Assembly: GCA_037953745.1 (NCBI GenBank)
Contig: JBAKBP010006530.1
Span: forward strand, 1 to 64,000
Length of the DNA stretch: 64,000 nucleotides
From: Lithodes maja
Lineage: Eukaryota > Arthropoda > Malacostraca > Decapoda > Lithodidae
Reading direction: 5' to 3'
Shown: piece after piece, positions 34,878-46,679 of the stretch
Layout: each line of letters begins with the position of its first letter
Position numbering within the stretch: position 1 is the first letter of the stretch
The notes under the pieces: generated by a model
The model's database searches: none
What the model was told of the DNA's origin: nothing
The model's input: only the letters and a program-made list of their open reading frames with translations
Translations under genes and position numbers: made by a program

Positions 34878-37777
34878 TTAGAACTCCAGCTTGGAGTGGT
34901 AATCAAAGAAGCACTCTACAGCACAGAGTGCCACCTTGCACGCCACACACTCCATGGTTGACTTTTTACCTGGGTTCGGCCTCACCCTGCTGTTGTAGCA
35001 GACATGGCACCGCTTCTGCTGTGTTCTTCCTGATGCATTCTGAGGCAGGAAACCAAGCCTGTGCCTAAGCAAGTATGGACCAGACTGCAAGCGGTCGAGA
35101 ACGGCGGGCCCAGGATGTGCCACTGCCCTCTGTGGCGTAGCATACTTCTCCAGGAGCTCCGTCAACACCTGCTTTTGGAACCTCCGCAGGCTATTGAACT
35201 TCAGGGGTGGGTTCTCATTCCGAAGCCTGTATATATTGTAGGCATTCAGAACTGACATGTCCACCATATGCAGAAAGAACTTTTTGTACCATCTGCACGA
35301 GGTACGCAGGCAGTCAATGAAGCCTATCTGCATGTCGGACTTGTCCACCAGCCTCATGTTGATGTTGTAGTCCAGGACAGCATCGGGCTTGGTCACCCTG
35401 GCCTGGGTGCGGCGATCCACCTTGCCAGTCTCCACCATTTCCCCCTTGTGGATGGTGGTCAGGAGGTTGACCTTCCGCTGGTCGTGCCAGTGGATAGCCA
35501 GAATGGGCTCCGACTTCTTCTTGAAGACATCACCTTTTTTGGTCTTTGGAGGGAAAGGTGGCATGCCCTTCCTTTTCCCTCGTACTGTGCCTACAGTCCC
35601 CGTCTTGCGCTCATGCAGGTACTGTGAGAGAGTGGGGGACGTGTAATAATTGTCCGTGTAGAGGACGTGATTCTTATTGAAGTAGCGGTCCATCATGGCT
35701 TGCACCACTGCTCCGCCAAAGCCAATGAGGGGGTCCACAAGCAAGTCCCCTTCCTTCCCACTGTAGACCAGGAAGTCCAGGACATAGCCAGTTTGGCAGT
35801 CGCACAGCACAAAGAATTTTATGCCAAAGCGATGTCTTTTTGAGGGGATGTACTGCCGGAAGCTGAGTTTTCCCCGAACAGCACAAGAGACTCGTCAATG
35901 ATGACCTTGCGGAAGGGCTTGAAGTAGGAGGTGAAGCGTTCTCGCATCATCTCTTACAACGTCCTAATCTTCCACAGCTTGTCTGGGAGGTGGACGTCAA
36001 GGTTGGTGACAAGATGGAGCGCTGCGAGGATATCAAGGTACCGGTCGCGAGCCATATATTTCCCGAAGGCAGGGGTGGAAATCAGATCATTGGTGATCCA
36101 ATAGTCAGGCAACCTATGCTTCTTGACATGAGGCATTAGCATGGTGAGTGCCAGGAACACCATGAATTCTTTATGAGTCACTGGGGTTCACTTCCTCATG
36201 TGGCCCTTGGTCACCTTGCCCAAAAAGTGGACCTGGTATTGGTGCTGCTTATTTGTCTCTTTGACAACATAGCCTACCACCTCCTCATCAAAGAATGCCT
36301 CAAATAGTTCGTGTGGTGGAGCATTGGGGCCTGCAGGAAAATTGGGGGTAATGCCTGAACCCTCCAGTACCTCATCAAAAGCTGGCACATCAGGGTTGTA
36401 TCCATCCCCATCAACTACGTCTTGCCACTGAAAAACGTAGAATGGGTCTTGTCTACGCTGACGAGGAGCTCCAGCTGGTGGCCCAGCACGCCCACGGCCA
36501 ACTCGGGAGGCACGCGCCCTAGGGCGGCGAGGGCGTCGGCCAGGGTGGCGGGCAGCAAGACGGGCAGCACGACGCCGGGCCAAGCGGGTGGGTCGAGGGT
36601 CGTCGATGTCCATATATTCATCGTCAGAGTGGTCATCTTGCCCTGACGGTGGATCTATGTAATCATGGCCAGAGTCTTCAGAGAGGTGCCCTTCATCATC
36701 AGTGTCGCCCACATAATCTGGCGGGGAACCAGTGATGCGTGGGCGGCGTGCGGGTGGGCGAGGTGGGGAAGGAGTGGCAGGTGAGGCTGTGTCCCCCCGA
36801 GGTCCCGGGCTCCTTGGCCTGCGACGAGTGACAGAAAGCAATGATTCACTTTCACTAGGCCCAGGTATTGGTGATGCGAGCTCAAAGACTTCTGCAGGAA
36901 GACATGTTGAAGGCGGGAGAGGTGGGGAGGACCGTGGGGAAAGTTGCGGGGACAGTTGCGGGGACGTATGGCTGGGGCCGGCCTGGGTGGACGCCGCCGC
37001 GGGAGCCTCGAACAAAACTCTCTTACTTTTCTTAATTTTCTTAGTATATTTTCTACCTTTCCCCTTTTCGGCAACAGTATGTCTCCTGTCGGGGGACCTA
37101 GGAGGCAAATAGGCCGAAAGTGGGGAGTCCTCAACCCTTGGCAATGGTGGGGGTGGTGGGGAAGAATGCGGGGCATCCGGGTCATCTTGGGTGGCGTGGG
37201 TAGATAAGGGAGACAATGGCGGTCGAGAAGGGTCACCACGCTGACCCTCACTCACAGCCTCATCCTCACCAAGTATTTTTGCTTGTTCCCTAGCTGCCGC
37301 GGCCGCCTTCTTAAGTATTTTTTGCTTATACAAATGTATCTTGAAAGGCGATTTACCTGGGGAAGGGCTTGGAGTCGTGTCACTTATGCGAAATTTGGTG
37401 AGTGACCTTGAACTCTCCCACTCACTTACTCTCCCAAGTTCACTGTCTTTAGGTAAACCAGCTTCCTCAATAACTGGTACATCACCTACATCACTCTCAT
37501 CACTGTCAAATTCTCTCGCAAATCCCAGGAATTGCTCTTCTTTCTCACTCTGATGGCCATAATCACTCGACTTATAATTACTCGAGTCGTCACTGACTAA
37601 ATCATCAACAATATGCTTGGCATCAGCTCGCTCATAAAGTCTCAAAGTCGTCTCAATACCTCCGGGAGATAACACATTTAGGCGATGGCGTCGGGGTAAG
37701 GCGCGACGAACTAGCAAGGGCGTCGTAGGAAGCACGATGTCGGACACGGCGGAATCACTATTTGGCGTACTGTCCAT
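34878..37777 (-). pseudogene. piggyBac transposase with two stops and one frameshift
   Basis: The start ATG is at 37777, and the frame is also open upstream into the 5' end of the element. Compared with copy 1, a TGG codon became TGA at 36188-36190, a TAT became TAA at 35954-35956, and one G is missing near 35876. The first stop falls before the catalytic core and the frameshift lies next to the first aspartate motif. The N-terminal 586-codon open stretch and the C-terminal part are otherwise well preserved. One cysteine-region change (CAVGC to CAVEC) is also seen. Confidence 0.92.
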
Positions 37778-38104
37778 GATGGCGTCGGGGTAGATACTGT
37801 TGTTGTGGCGTCGTTTACGCCGGGTGGCGCCACCTACCGTCCCATGATACCAAAATTTACGCGCGGCTTTCGAAAAGCAAGCATGCAAGCAAGGGGCGTA
37901 CAAGAGGCCATCCGGGTTGCGCGGGCCGAGTTTGTTATGGGCGTTCAAGAGCCCATCCGGGTTTGAGGGGTTAAACTGGAGAGAAACTGACTTATCCCCA
38001 TCTTAATTACAAGGTTATTACAAAGTTTTTATAGCAAAACATGGTATTCATTGTGAAAACCTGCCTATAATATGATGTAAAGACAGCAGTTTCATATTTT
38101 TCCA

Positions 38105-38593
38105 TTAACCCTCCAGCCCCGGTTATGTATTATATATATATATTCATCGAAACCCGGTGTGTTGGCCGAAAAACGTCTAGGCTAGGCTACCGTATATTCG
38201 TTAATCAGACTGCTTCCCGCATTCCCGCGCATCCCCAAGCGTAGCTGTGTTATTTACCTGTAGAATGGCATTAAGTAGAGCTCTCTAAGTCAACTGGTTG
38301 AGCTGTGATGATGATTTCATTGGAGATAACTTTATGGCCAAACCAGCCACTTTACACTACTATTCGATACTTAACAACAACATACAGGCACACACGAACA
38401 AGCGACGCTCTCCTTCTTGTGGCCGGAGATGCGGAGCGTCGGTCCAGCCGGCTGTTGTTTACATGCGTTGGACCGACGCCTCGCACACCAAGCTCACAGG
38501 CTGTGACGTCATGGGTGTTTAAGAGGCCTTCCGGGTTGCGCGGGCCAAGGTTTTTATGGGCGTTCAAGAGCCCATCCGGGTTGAGGGGGTTAA
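38105..38593 (+). mobile_element. piggyBac-type MITE 'A', copy 2
   Basis: TTAA at 38105-38108 and 38590-38593 bounds 481 bp. The left end is CCCTCCAGCCCCGG; the right end has the two acccggatg / acccggaag subterminal repeats seen in the piggyBac 5' ends. Confidence 0.9.
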
Positions 38594-38862
38594 GCATCGA
38601 GAAATCAACTGCTAGGGTCTTTTAAACTTCCCTATTCTATTCTATTCTATATACTCAGGCCCAATCCCCACTTTTCCTCTTTTTTTTTTTTTTTAAACCT
38701 AAACTTCCCGCTAGGTTAAAAAAAATAAAAAATACAGCAGTACGGCTGAGGTTCATGAGGAGTGGACGGTATTCTGCCTAACACCAGGCAATTTTATTGT
38801 TAAAAAGAGGCCTCTCATAGTCAAATGCCATGAATAGATTATTGAATTGACCACATGCGAGT

Positions 38863-39350
38863 TTAACCCTTGGTTCCCGGATGACCTCATGTACGCCCAT
38901 AAAAAAGCATGTACCAGGTACCCGGAAGGCCTCTTATGCACCCATGACGTCACAGCCTGTGAGCTTGCTGTGCGAGGCGTCGGTCCGACGCATGTAAACA
39001 ACAGCCGGCTGGACCGACGCTCCGCATCTCCGGCCACAAGAAGGAGAGCGTCGCTTGTTCTTGTGTGCCTGTATGTTGTTGTTCAGTATCGAAAAGTGGT
39101 GTAAAGTGGCTGGTTTGGCCATAAAGTTATCTCCAATGAAATCATCATCACAGCTCACCCAGTTGACTTAGAGAGCTCTACTTAATGCCATTTTACAGGT
39201 AAATAACACAGCTACGCTTGGGGATGCGCGGGAATGCGGTAAGCAGTCTGATTAACGAATATACGGTAGCCTAGCCTAGACGTTTTTCGGCCAAAACACC
39301 CGGGTTTCGAGGAATATATATATAATACATAACCGGGGCTGGAGGGTTAA
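38863..39350 (-). mobile_element. piggyBac-type MITE 'A', copy 3, nested in MITE B
   Basis: TTAA at 38863-38866 and 39347-39350 bounds 480 bp in reverse orientation. The insertion lies within the left inverted repeat of MITE B. Confidence 0.9.
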
Positions 39351-39433
39351 AGCTATAAGGAAGTTGGAGCCATAAACGTTGATATCAAACAAAAAAGACA
39401 TTATATTTCAGAATTTTTATAGATAGAAAGTAA

Positions 39434-39856
39434 AGTATGTGGATCGGTGATGGGCTGGTCTATCAGAGTGAGAACTGAGCGATCTCTGCCATACCCATAG
39501 CTTACTCTGACTGTTCCTTTTACTTATATATTTTCTAGATCTCAAGTGACGGCGTCTCTTCCGTGGATTCACCTCCCAATCTACCAAGATTGGAAGCCAA
39601 AGCGTCACATTTTTCCTTTGCCCCTCAACTTTCTCTTCATAATTGCTGAGGGGCACAGGGCCCTGGGTGGGGCTTTGGTTTCCCGGGCGTTTCCGCACCC
39701 TCCTCAGCTCTCAGCCATGGAGTGGCTTCGGTCACCCAGGCTTTATTGTGGTCGGCAGGGAGGGTTTTGTGGGGGCGCTCGGTTATGGCCTTGGCCTTGC
39801 TCGGGGCCTTGGGGCTGTTCGGCCAGGCAGCTTGGGGAACAACAACAGTATGTGGA
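39434..39856 (+). mobile_element. SINE 'S', full-length copy with 10-bp target duplication
   Basis: AGTATGTGGA is duplicated exactly at 39434-39443 and 39847-39856, bounding a 403-bp body that ends in (AAC)n. I could not assign its 5' end with confidence to a tRNA, 5S or 7SL source. The last 60 bp (39787-39846) match a LINE 3' end. Confidence 0.88.
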
Positions 39857-40543
39857 ATTTAATATCATGCGTTTATAAATGCTCTACGACCGTATTTCAG
39901 CAGGTAATTCCGCTATATATCGATGTCTACAGGTTCAACTTCCTTACAGCCCAAAACTCGCAATTGGTGAATTGTGAGCAGTAGGATAGTAAACACATAT
40001 AATAGGCACTAATATTTAATAATTATCTTGTACTGTGACTATTGGGCACTATAATATATATAAATATATGATGCTGTACTCCTAAGCACCTACATACACA
40101 TTCCTCTTAACCCGGGAGCTGCGGGAAGACTCTTAAGAGTTCCCCCGGCGGACTGCGGGAAGACTCTCCTGAGTAAGTAAAATTAAAAATCAACTTTTGA
40201 CATCGAAAAAAAAAAAAAATTATTTTTATTTTTTTATTTTTTTATTTTTGTTTGGCCCCTGGGCCATGCAAAATCTCAGTCCTCTACCTCCCCTCCTTCC
40301 CCCACTTTCCTCCTATCCCTCAGTTATCACCTATTTTCCCTATTATTCCCTTATTCTGAGGTATATTTTCGTGCTAACATTAGCGAGTTGCAAGCAGGGT
40401 GTTGTCATCACTGATGGTAATCGAGTGCAAGAGAGAGAGAGAGAGTATCGATCGACTGTGTCTCAGTGGCCTTGGGGGAAATTGGCGGGAAGGTAGCTTG
40501 CCTCACCCATACATTATACAACTCGCGGGCTATATCTCCGATT

Positions 40544-41028
40544 GGGAGGTTTGACGTACCTCCCAACCTACCAAATAGGAAAACCTACTATTTGGTAGTA
40601 GTCTTGGAAAATCCAACGTCAAGGCTATTAACCTAATTGCAATGACGACTTGTCTATTTTGACTGCTATGTCGTCATTCCAACCGCGGTTAAAAAGAAAA
40701 CGTCTAGAGTCTACTCCTTATCTTGCTCTAGGAGACGTTGTACATTAACCAAAACTACCACCGAAGGTGAAAAAAGCATAGAAGAGAAGAAAAAGGGGTT
40801 TACCTTAGTTACCGCTTAAGGCCCATCCCGTGTTCCGTCATGTGCAGATCACTGTCGAACGTGCGCATGAGCGACCCTCTCTTGTTATCACATCTCACGT
40901 CAGCAGAAGAACGCGGATGGGCAGGGGTCCGGCGTGAGGGAGGGTATTATGTACGTTGGATTTTCCAAGACTACTACCAAATAGTAGGTTTTCCTATTTG
41001 GTAGGTTGGGAGGTACGTCAAACCTCCC
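40544..41028. mobile_element. 485-bp mini-element with ~76-bp terminal inverted repeats
   Basis: 40544-40620 and about 40952-41028 are reverse complements; the outermost bases read GGGAGGTTTGACGTACC and are themselves partly palindromic. The inner part of the repeat (tagtcttggaaaatccaacg) resembles the DIRS-like terminal repeat. The interior 40600-40893 is the reverse complement of the DIRS 5' region around 48430-48720. It is therefore a DIRS-derived non-autonomous unit lying at the 3' end of copy 2. Confidence 0.75.
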
Positions 41029-41437
41029 AATTTGTTAGTAGTCTTGGCAAATCCAACGTCAAGGCTGCATAACAAATAGGAGGAGGACATCCAAGCCCAA
41101 CCTACCAAAAAAACCAATGCATAAAACAAAAGTATGAATGACAAAGACACAATTTAAACAAGAGAGTCTAATAAAAGAGTGAAAAACTGAGGAGTAGCTA
41201 AAAAGAACAGTTTTAACACATGCCCGTCATTCATAGTAATGCAAAAACATAGACTTGTCTGAAACCAAAAAGGTACTGTACCCAAAATCCCTTTTCTTCA
41301 AAAACCAACAAAAACACTGAACACAAGAACAAAACACAATTTTCAATGTGGCAAAAACACTTATGTACTGGAACAATATACAATCCCAAACTTGCAATTC
41401 AGTGTTGCAAACCCGTACACCCCCCCCCCCCCCTTTG

Positions 41438-42344
41438 TCATATAAAACAAAGGAAAAGAACGAGGGACAAGGGGGGGGAAGACCAGGGATCTTCGCCAGA
41501 GCCCAGGAAACACGACCCCCGAGAGCAATCACCAGCCGAGGGGGTCGAACACTGGACACGGAGAGGTAGGAGGAGATGAAGGAATTGATAGAAGACCCAC
41601 AAAACCGCAGAGGCGAAGGCAGGTAAGGATCGACGCGGCAGGAACCGGAAGGAGGCAGCAAAGGATCTGACATCGTGCGCAGAAACCCTACAAACAGGGC
41701 GACGGGCACGAACGGTCCGACTAACGCGGCGCCCCAACTGCACCTGCGAGAGCCACCCACCCGTCCGAGGAGACACCCACACAGCAGGACCCGAAGGCGG
41801 CGCCACAGACGCAACAGAGGAGCGCAAGGCCGACACCGGGCACCACACATGGCGAGGATGCCCAAGCCGGAAAGCCTGGACGGCGAAAGGCCGGAAAGAC
41901 GGGGGCCGCCCTCCCAAGCGTGGCAACAAAAAGAGGGGAGGAGGCGAACGAGACGCCATGCAGGGACGGGGAGAATCGCACGCAGTCCCGGGGCCACGAC
42001 AATACCGCTAGGGCAGACACCCGAACCCCAGCGGCCAGAGCGACAAGGAAGAGCGGACGCCCGAGCAACAGAACCGGCGTAGCGGCCCTCGTAGACGAGG
42101 GCGAAGCCAGAAGGACCAGAGCCCGCCCCAGAAACCACTGCGGAGGGACTTGGCGCGGAGGAGGTCGATCCCTGAAGGCAGCCGTCAGGAAGGAATCCAG
42201 CACCTGTGTCAGAACGACCAGCCGAGCGACGGACCCAAAGAGCCCCCCGGACGGCAGACAAGCGGGGACGTATAGCGACGACTCGAAAGTGACGCGTACG
42301 GAAGAGGTGAAACAAGGAGCGTCGGACGAGGGAAGGAGAGCCAA
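41438..42344 (-). pseudogene. DIRS tyrosine recombinase remnant
   Basis: Two overlapping minus-strand frames together carry the recombinase. The first (from 42344) contains ALAAGVRVSALAVLS, in the position of the catalytic arginine box. The second (from 41959) contains SAHDVRSFAASFRFLP, with an HxxR motif, then FYQFLHLL with the expected tyrosine. All four residues of the R-H-R-Y set are recognisable, but the frame changes near 41900. Similarity to DIRS recombinases is by eye and sequence drift is considerable. Confidence 0.6.
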
Positions 42345-42899
42345 CAGGCAGGCGAGTGGCCCGTAGCCACCTAGGAAAAGACCTCCAGCTGGACCCGGAA
42401 GGCCCCCAAGGAGAAGACGGCCAGGAACGCAGCAGGAGGTCAGTCAGGGCCCGGCCCGGGACCGAGAGCCACCGTGCCACATGAACAAGCACGATGCGAA
42501 GGCCAACGAGGGCCGCAGGGCCCCAACCGAGCCCAAGCGGAAGCCGGAGACAGGTAGAGGGACCGGACTCGGGCACCACCGCGGCAACCGGGCGGACCAA
42601 GCCCGTGCCGGCCACAGAGGCGCGAGGAGCCCGACGCAGCCGTGGCACAGCCGCAGCCTGGCGAGGACTGGGCACAGCAACAGCGCGTCTGGGGGCGGAA
42701 AGATGGATATCGACCGCCACCCGTACCTGGCCACCATGAAAGCGGCCGGACCCTCCCCGGAGCGCGAGGCCGGAGGGAGAGGTCCAAAGGCAACTGGCGC
42801 GGCACCCCCGATGCGAACAAGGCGACCTCCGGAACACCTCAGGAAGCCGCGAGGTCGGTGAACACAGTCCGTTGCAACGCCCATTCAACAAGAACGCCC

Positions 42900-44353
42900 T
42901 GCCCACACGACAGGGCGGCCGCCCACAGGGTGGCCGGCCCGGGCAGGGAGGAGGCATGCAAGGAGAAGGGTGTCGGGCCGCGAGGAAGAACAACTCCACC
43001 GAGACCCCCAATAGAGTCAACGACCTGGAGGAACCCCCGCAGAAGGAAAACAGGGGACAGCCTGTCTGAGTGTCTAACCCGAAGGCCACCGACTGACCCC
43101 GAAGGGCCAGCGCGGGGACCCGCAGGAAGAACTGAGGAACCAACAGTCCGAGGGCATAGATGGGTAAGGGGAGGGAGACCCACCCATCAGCCAGGAAGTG
43201 GACGGCCCAGGTTCGATCGGGAACCCCACCCAACCTCGCTCGACGGATCTGTGGCTACCCAGACCGTCGGCGAGGGGGGCGGACCAGGGCACAGCCGCAG
43301 AGAGCGAGCCCGGAGCAACCCAGAGACCGAAGCGGCAGCGAACGGGACGCAGGAGCGGCAGGAGCCGAACCAGAGGGGCAACGGAAACATCACGGGGCCC
43401 ATGAGGAGGAGGCGGAGGAGCCAGAGGCACCCTAAAGAAAGGGGCAGAGCGGCCCAAAGCAGCGAACCCACGAACGAGTCCCACGAACGAGTCCCAGAGC
43501 CACCCCAGGAGGGAGACCGAGTGCAACACGGCGAAGACCGTCCACCGAAGGAGCACCACGGTCGGCAGACCCCGGGTCACCGTAGCGCCGGAGAAAACCC
43601 ATGCGAGATCGACCCATGGCACGACACGCGACGGGGTCAAGCGTGAAACGGGAACACCAAAAGGGGAACCCTAACCGTGCGACGGTGCGAACGACTGTGA
43701 GGGCGGCGCCAACGCACAGGCCGAGGGCTTCGGAAACAACCAACCAGTCGGCCAAGGAAAACAGGAGCTGGAGCCCGCTCCTGAGGAGAGGACCCAGAGC
43801 CTGCCCCACATGTGCGGAGAAGAGCCGCGGCGCGATGTGGAGACCGAAGGGAAGGCCGGCGAACAGGAACACACGAGCGGAAGTCCGAACGGCCAAGAAT
43901 CGCTGGAAGAGAGGATGGAGAGGAACGAGCCAAGACGCATCCTGGAGGGCACAGGCCCAGGCGTACCAGGGGTACCGGCAGCATCCGAAACCGAGTGAGC
44001 AGGACGCGCCCGTGGAGGGCCGACAGAACCACCAACGGTCGCATCGCGTCGCAGTTCGACGGGACCAGAAAGACACGGGAGAGGAAAACCGGGCGACCGG
44101 CGATCAACCCCCTCGACGCTACCCAGCTCGGGCATGGAAGGGAGCACGTGGGCCACGTCCGAAGAGAAGGGCCGGCGGCGGTGACAAGAGCGGAAAGGGG
44201 GTCGAGACGCCCACCACCAGGGGAGACCCCACCGCGCAACCCGCCGCCCCCAATGTCCCTCGCGGCAACCGAGGGGTGCAAGGGCAAAAACAACCCGAGG
44301 GAGCACCCGAGAGGAGGGGAGCGACCCGGTCGGCCAGGCGAGAAGGAGAACAA
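42900..44353 (-). pseudogene. DIRS reverse transcriptase and RNase H remnant
   Basis: In the frame from 44353, VFLVPSN...MRPLVVLSALHG...RFRML matches the first RT blocks of DIRS elements. The next blocks are in another frame (from 44076): ALQDASWLVPLHPLFQRFLA, then LPFGLHIAPRLFSAHVGQAL, then SLADWLVV. Normal DIRS RTs read YxDDWL at that last place, so the first aspartate of the catalytic pair is replaced by alanine. An RNase-H-like GW/GG block follows near 43240. Frameshifts and the lost residue make it inactive. Confidence 0.7.
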
Positions 44354-44399
44354 GGAGGCCGACCCAGAGAACTACACATTGTGTTGACGCGGAGGTACC

Positions 44400-46430
44400 C
44401 TCGGTACGGGCCGTGCGGGCACGAGCGCCACGTCGACCTCTACCCCCCCCCCCCCCAACCCCAGGCCGGCGCGGGGCAGACCACGTCGAAGGGCGGCCAG
44501 AAGTGGAAGGACGGCCAGCCCCGACACAGCGGGGATGAAAAGGGGCAAGAACAGAAGGGCGAGGCGGAATCGACGCACTGGCCTGCAACGTCCCAGTCCT
44601 GCGGCCGCGCAAGGCGGCAGCACGTGTAGCAGCACCCCGAAGAGGACCGGCAGAAGGAAGGGACTGAGAAGACCCCGCGTGCGACACAGCACGACGGTGC
44701 GTGACGGAAGCAGGGAACGCAATGACACAGCGCGTCGTCGCGTGTCGGAAGCAGGGGCCGCCGCCAGAGAAGCGAGCATACCCAAGCAACCAGCTGAAAC
44801 AACCCCGACGTATGTAGCGCAGAGTACAACAAACCCTGACGAATATCCAAGGGGGCCGGCCGGCAGAACGAGGACCGCACTGTCGGGCGGCGCCGAGTTG
44901 CCGCGCACAAAACCGCCTGCAGCTCGGGAACCAAAGACACCGCGAGCCGAAGGCGGACCCGCAGAACGCGGTCCAAACCCTCGCGAAGAGCGCCTGGCGC
45001 AGACGCCCCGAAAAGCCGCAGGCGGGAACAGACGGCTGGAGGGAACCGAAAGACAAGACAAGAAGTCCGTCACCCACCGTCGCAAGGGAAAAACCGTGGC
45101 GACAGAGGCCTGATCCGGGGGAGAGAAGAACGGGGTAGCAATAGAACAAAGTTCAAGAATGGGCGCGCCCATCCAGGACCAGAACGCGCCGGCCAACCTG
45201 CCGACAGACACAAGAGGAGGCAAAAGCAGGGACGACCCCAGTCCAACGTCAAGGCGAGTAACCTAAGGGAGGGACCGAAGGAGAGCCGTCGACGGAACGG
45301 TGTGAAGGCGAAGGCCACAGCAAACCAGGCCTCCAAGGGGAGAGGGCGACCGAGCATGACGGCGAAGCCAGGCGTACCGGCGCCGCACAAACCCGTCCCA
45401 TAGGAGGACAGACCCGTCAACACAGCCAGGGACTGAACAGCCGGAAGGAGGTCAGTGCGGCTGAAGTCTGACCAGAGCGGAGGCCTGCAGAAGGGAGCGG
45501 GACCGTAGCAGGGGTAGGAAAGGCGAGGCGCTGAGGGGGAGGCACCGCCAAGAAGCGCGAGAAGAGGGAGGCGGCCAACGACGCCAAGCACCCGTCGAAG
45601 CGTGACACAACCCAGTCCCGCAAAGCCAACAATCGAACCGAGAGAGGCGACCCCCCCCACCCCCCCCCCCACCCAGAAGGGTCGGTCCGCAGGGACAAGC
45701 GTGAGCGGGAGCGAGACCCACGACACGAACCAGCAGCGTCGCGGCCCAAGGAAGGCGAGCGACGACGGCCGCGTCGCCGTAGAGGGACCCGTCCCCGAAC
45801 ACGAACGGCCGAGGGGGAAACAGCACCATCCCCCTCTCCCAGCGACACGACAGCACCCGAGAAAAGGGGGACCCCGAAGCCTCACCGAGGCAAGAGGAGG
45901 GGTACCCCCCAGGCGAGACGGGAAGTGAAGGGCAGGAAGAGAAGAAGGAGGAGGAGCAGGACGACGGGAGGGGGAAGGCTGGCCGGGTGAAAGGAGGCCA
46001 GAAGGAGCCGCAGGGGGAAACAGAGCAAGGACCCCCGGGGCTGAGAGAACAGGGCGGCCCGACACCGAGGCGGAGGAGGGAGGGACCCCCACCGCGGGAC
46101 GAGACCGTGAAGGAAGAAGAGGCACTGAAGCAGGTGAAGGAGGAGAAGCAACGACACCCAGGCGGACCCTCCTGGACAGTGTAGGAGGGAGCAGAGGGCC
46201 AGCGACAGCACGAACAACCGCGTGCGGAGAGGACAACGGAAGAGGAAGTCGTCTGGGCTAGGAAAGCGGGCGGAAGGGAGGAGAGCCCCTATCCGTAGAG
46301 GCCAGGGGAGGGCGCATAGGAGCAGAGCCGCTAACCCCGGCCTCAGGGCGAGAACCAAGACGAGGGCGACGGGCGACGTCAAGGCGAACAGGAGGACGAC
46401 GAGGGGCAGGAGCGAGGCGAGCGAGAGCAT
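44400..46430 (-). other. GC-rich N-terminal coding region of DIRS-like copy 2, unrecognised
   Basis: Several long overlapping open frames exist here, mostly because the DNA is very GC-rich and stop codons are scarce. The position upstream of RT is where a DIRS Gag-like protein would lie. I could not recognise a conserved domain and cannot choose the true frame. The long plus-strand frames across 42.6-45.1 kb are almost certainly shadows. Confidence 0.35.
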
Positions 46431-46489
46431 GGAGGCTTAGGTTGACCAGTAGCGTAGGGGAACCATATGATACCCAGCCCGCCTTGTAC

Positions 46490-46679
46490 CATGTGTGCCA
46501 ACCCCAGATGGGACGGCACAACGTCGTCCACGAATTCCAGGTACCTATTGACAGCTAGGTGAACTGAGGCTAACACATGAAAGGAGACAAGCCCAATTCG
46601 GCACCGCCCGGTCTGGGAGGGAACCCCCGACCCCTCGCGAGTGAGACGAGAGCGCCACCTACGAGGCTACGGGCTGGGG
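46490..46679 (-). other. tRNA-Val-like head plus SINE-like body inside DIRS-like copy 2
   Basis: 46600-46679 on the minus strand is tRNA-Val-like with a CAC loop. It continues into a segment with cagttcacctagctgtcaat and aggtacctgg. From memory this resembles a core common in decapod tRNA SINEs. All three DIRS-like copies have it in the same place, so it is part of the element. Confidence 0.5.

Larger units (their letters stand above)
33506..37974 (-). mobile_element. piggyBac element, copy 3, with TTAA at both ends
   Basis: TTAA occurs at 33506-33509 and 37971-37974, bounding 33510-37970. Ends and layout are as in copy 1, and the orientation is the same. It is the longest copy because the subterminal 177-bp array has four units. 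The transposase is disrupted three times. Confidence 0.93.
38851..39967. mobile_element. MITE 'B' copy 2, split by MITE A and SINE S
   Basis: The left end ccacatgcgagttt continues after the nested MITE A as gctataaggaagttgga, and the right end at about 39935-39967 is its inverted partner. The copy has diverged from the one at 2881-3277 and lacks the 30-bp array. Confidence 0.75.

Noticed and set aside
38298..38625. Frames of 74-106 codons conserved among MITE A copies as a small gene
   Set aside because: Frames on both strands are equally preserved and copy-specific changes shift them; similarity simply reflects recent MITE copies.
42642..44629. Plus-strand frames of 334 and 342 codons in the GC-rich region
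   Set aside because: They are antisense to the recognisable DIRS RT/recombinase blocks and exist because stops are rare in GC-rich DNA.
46600..46679. Functional tRNA-Val gene
   Set aside because: Anticodon arm is good but acceptor and T stems pair poorly, and it recurs inside a transposable element.
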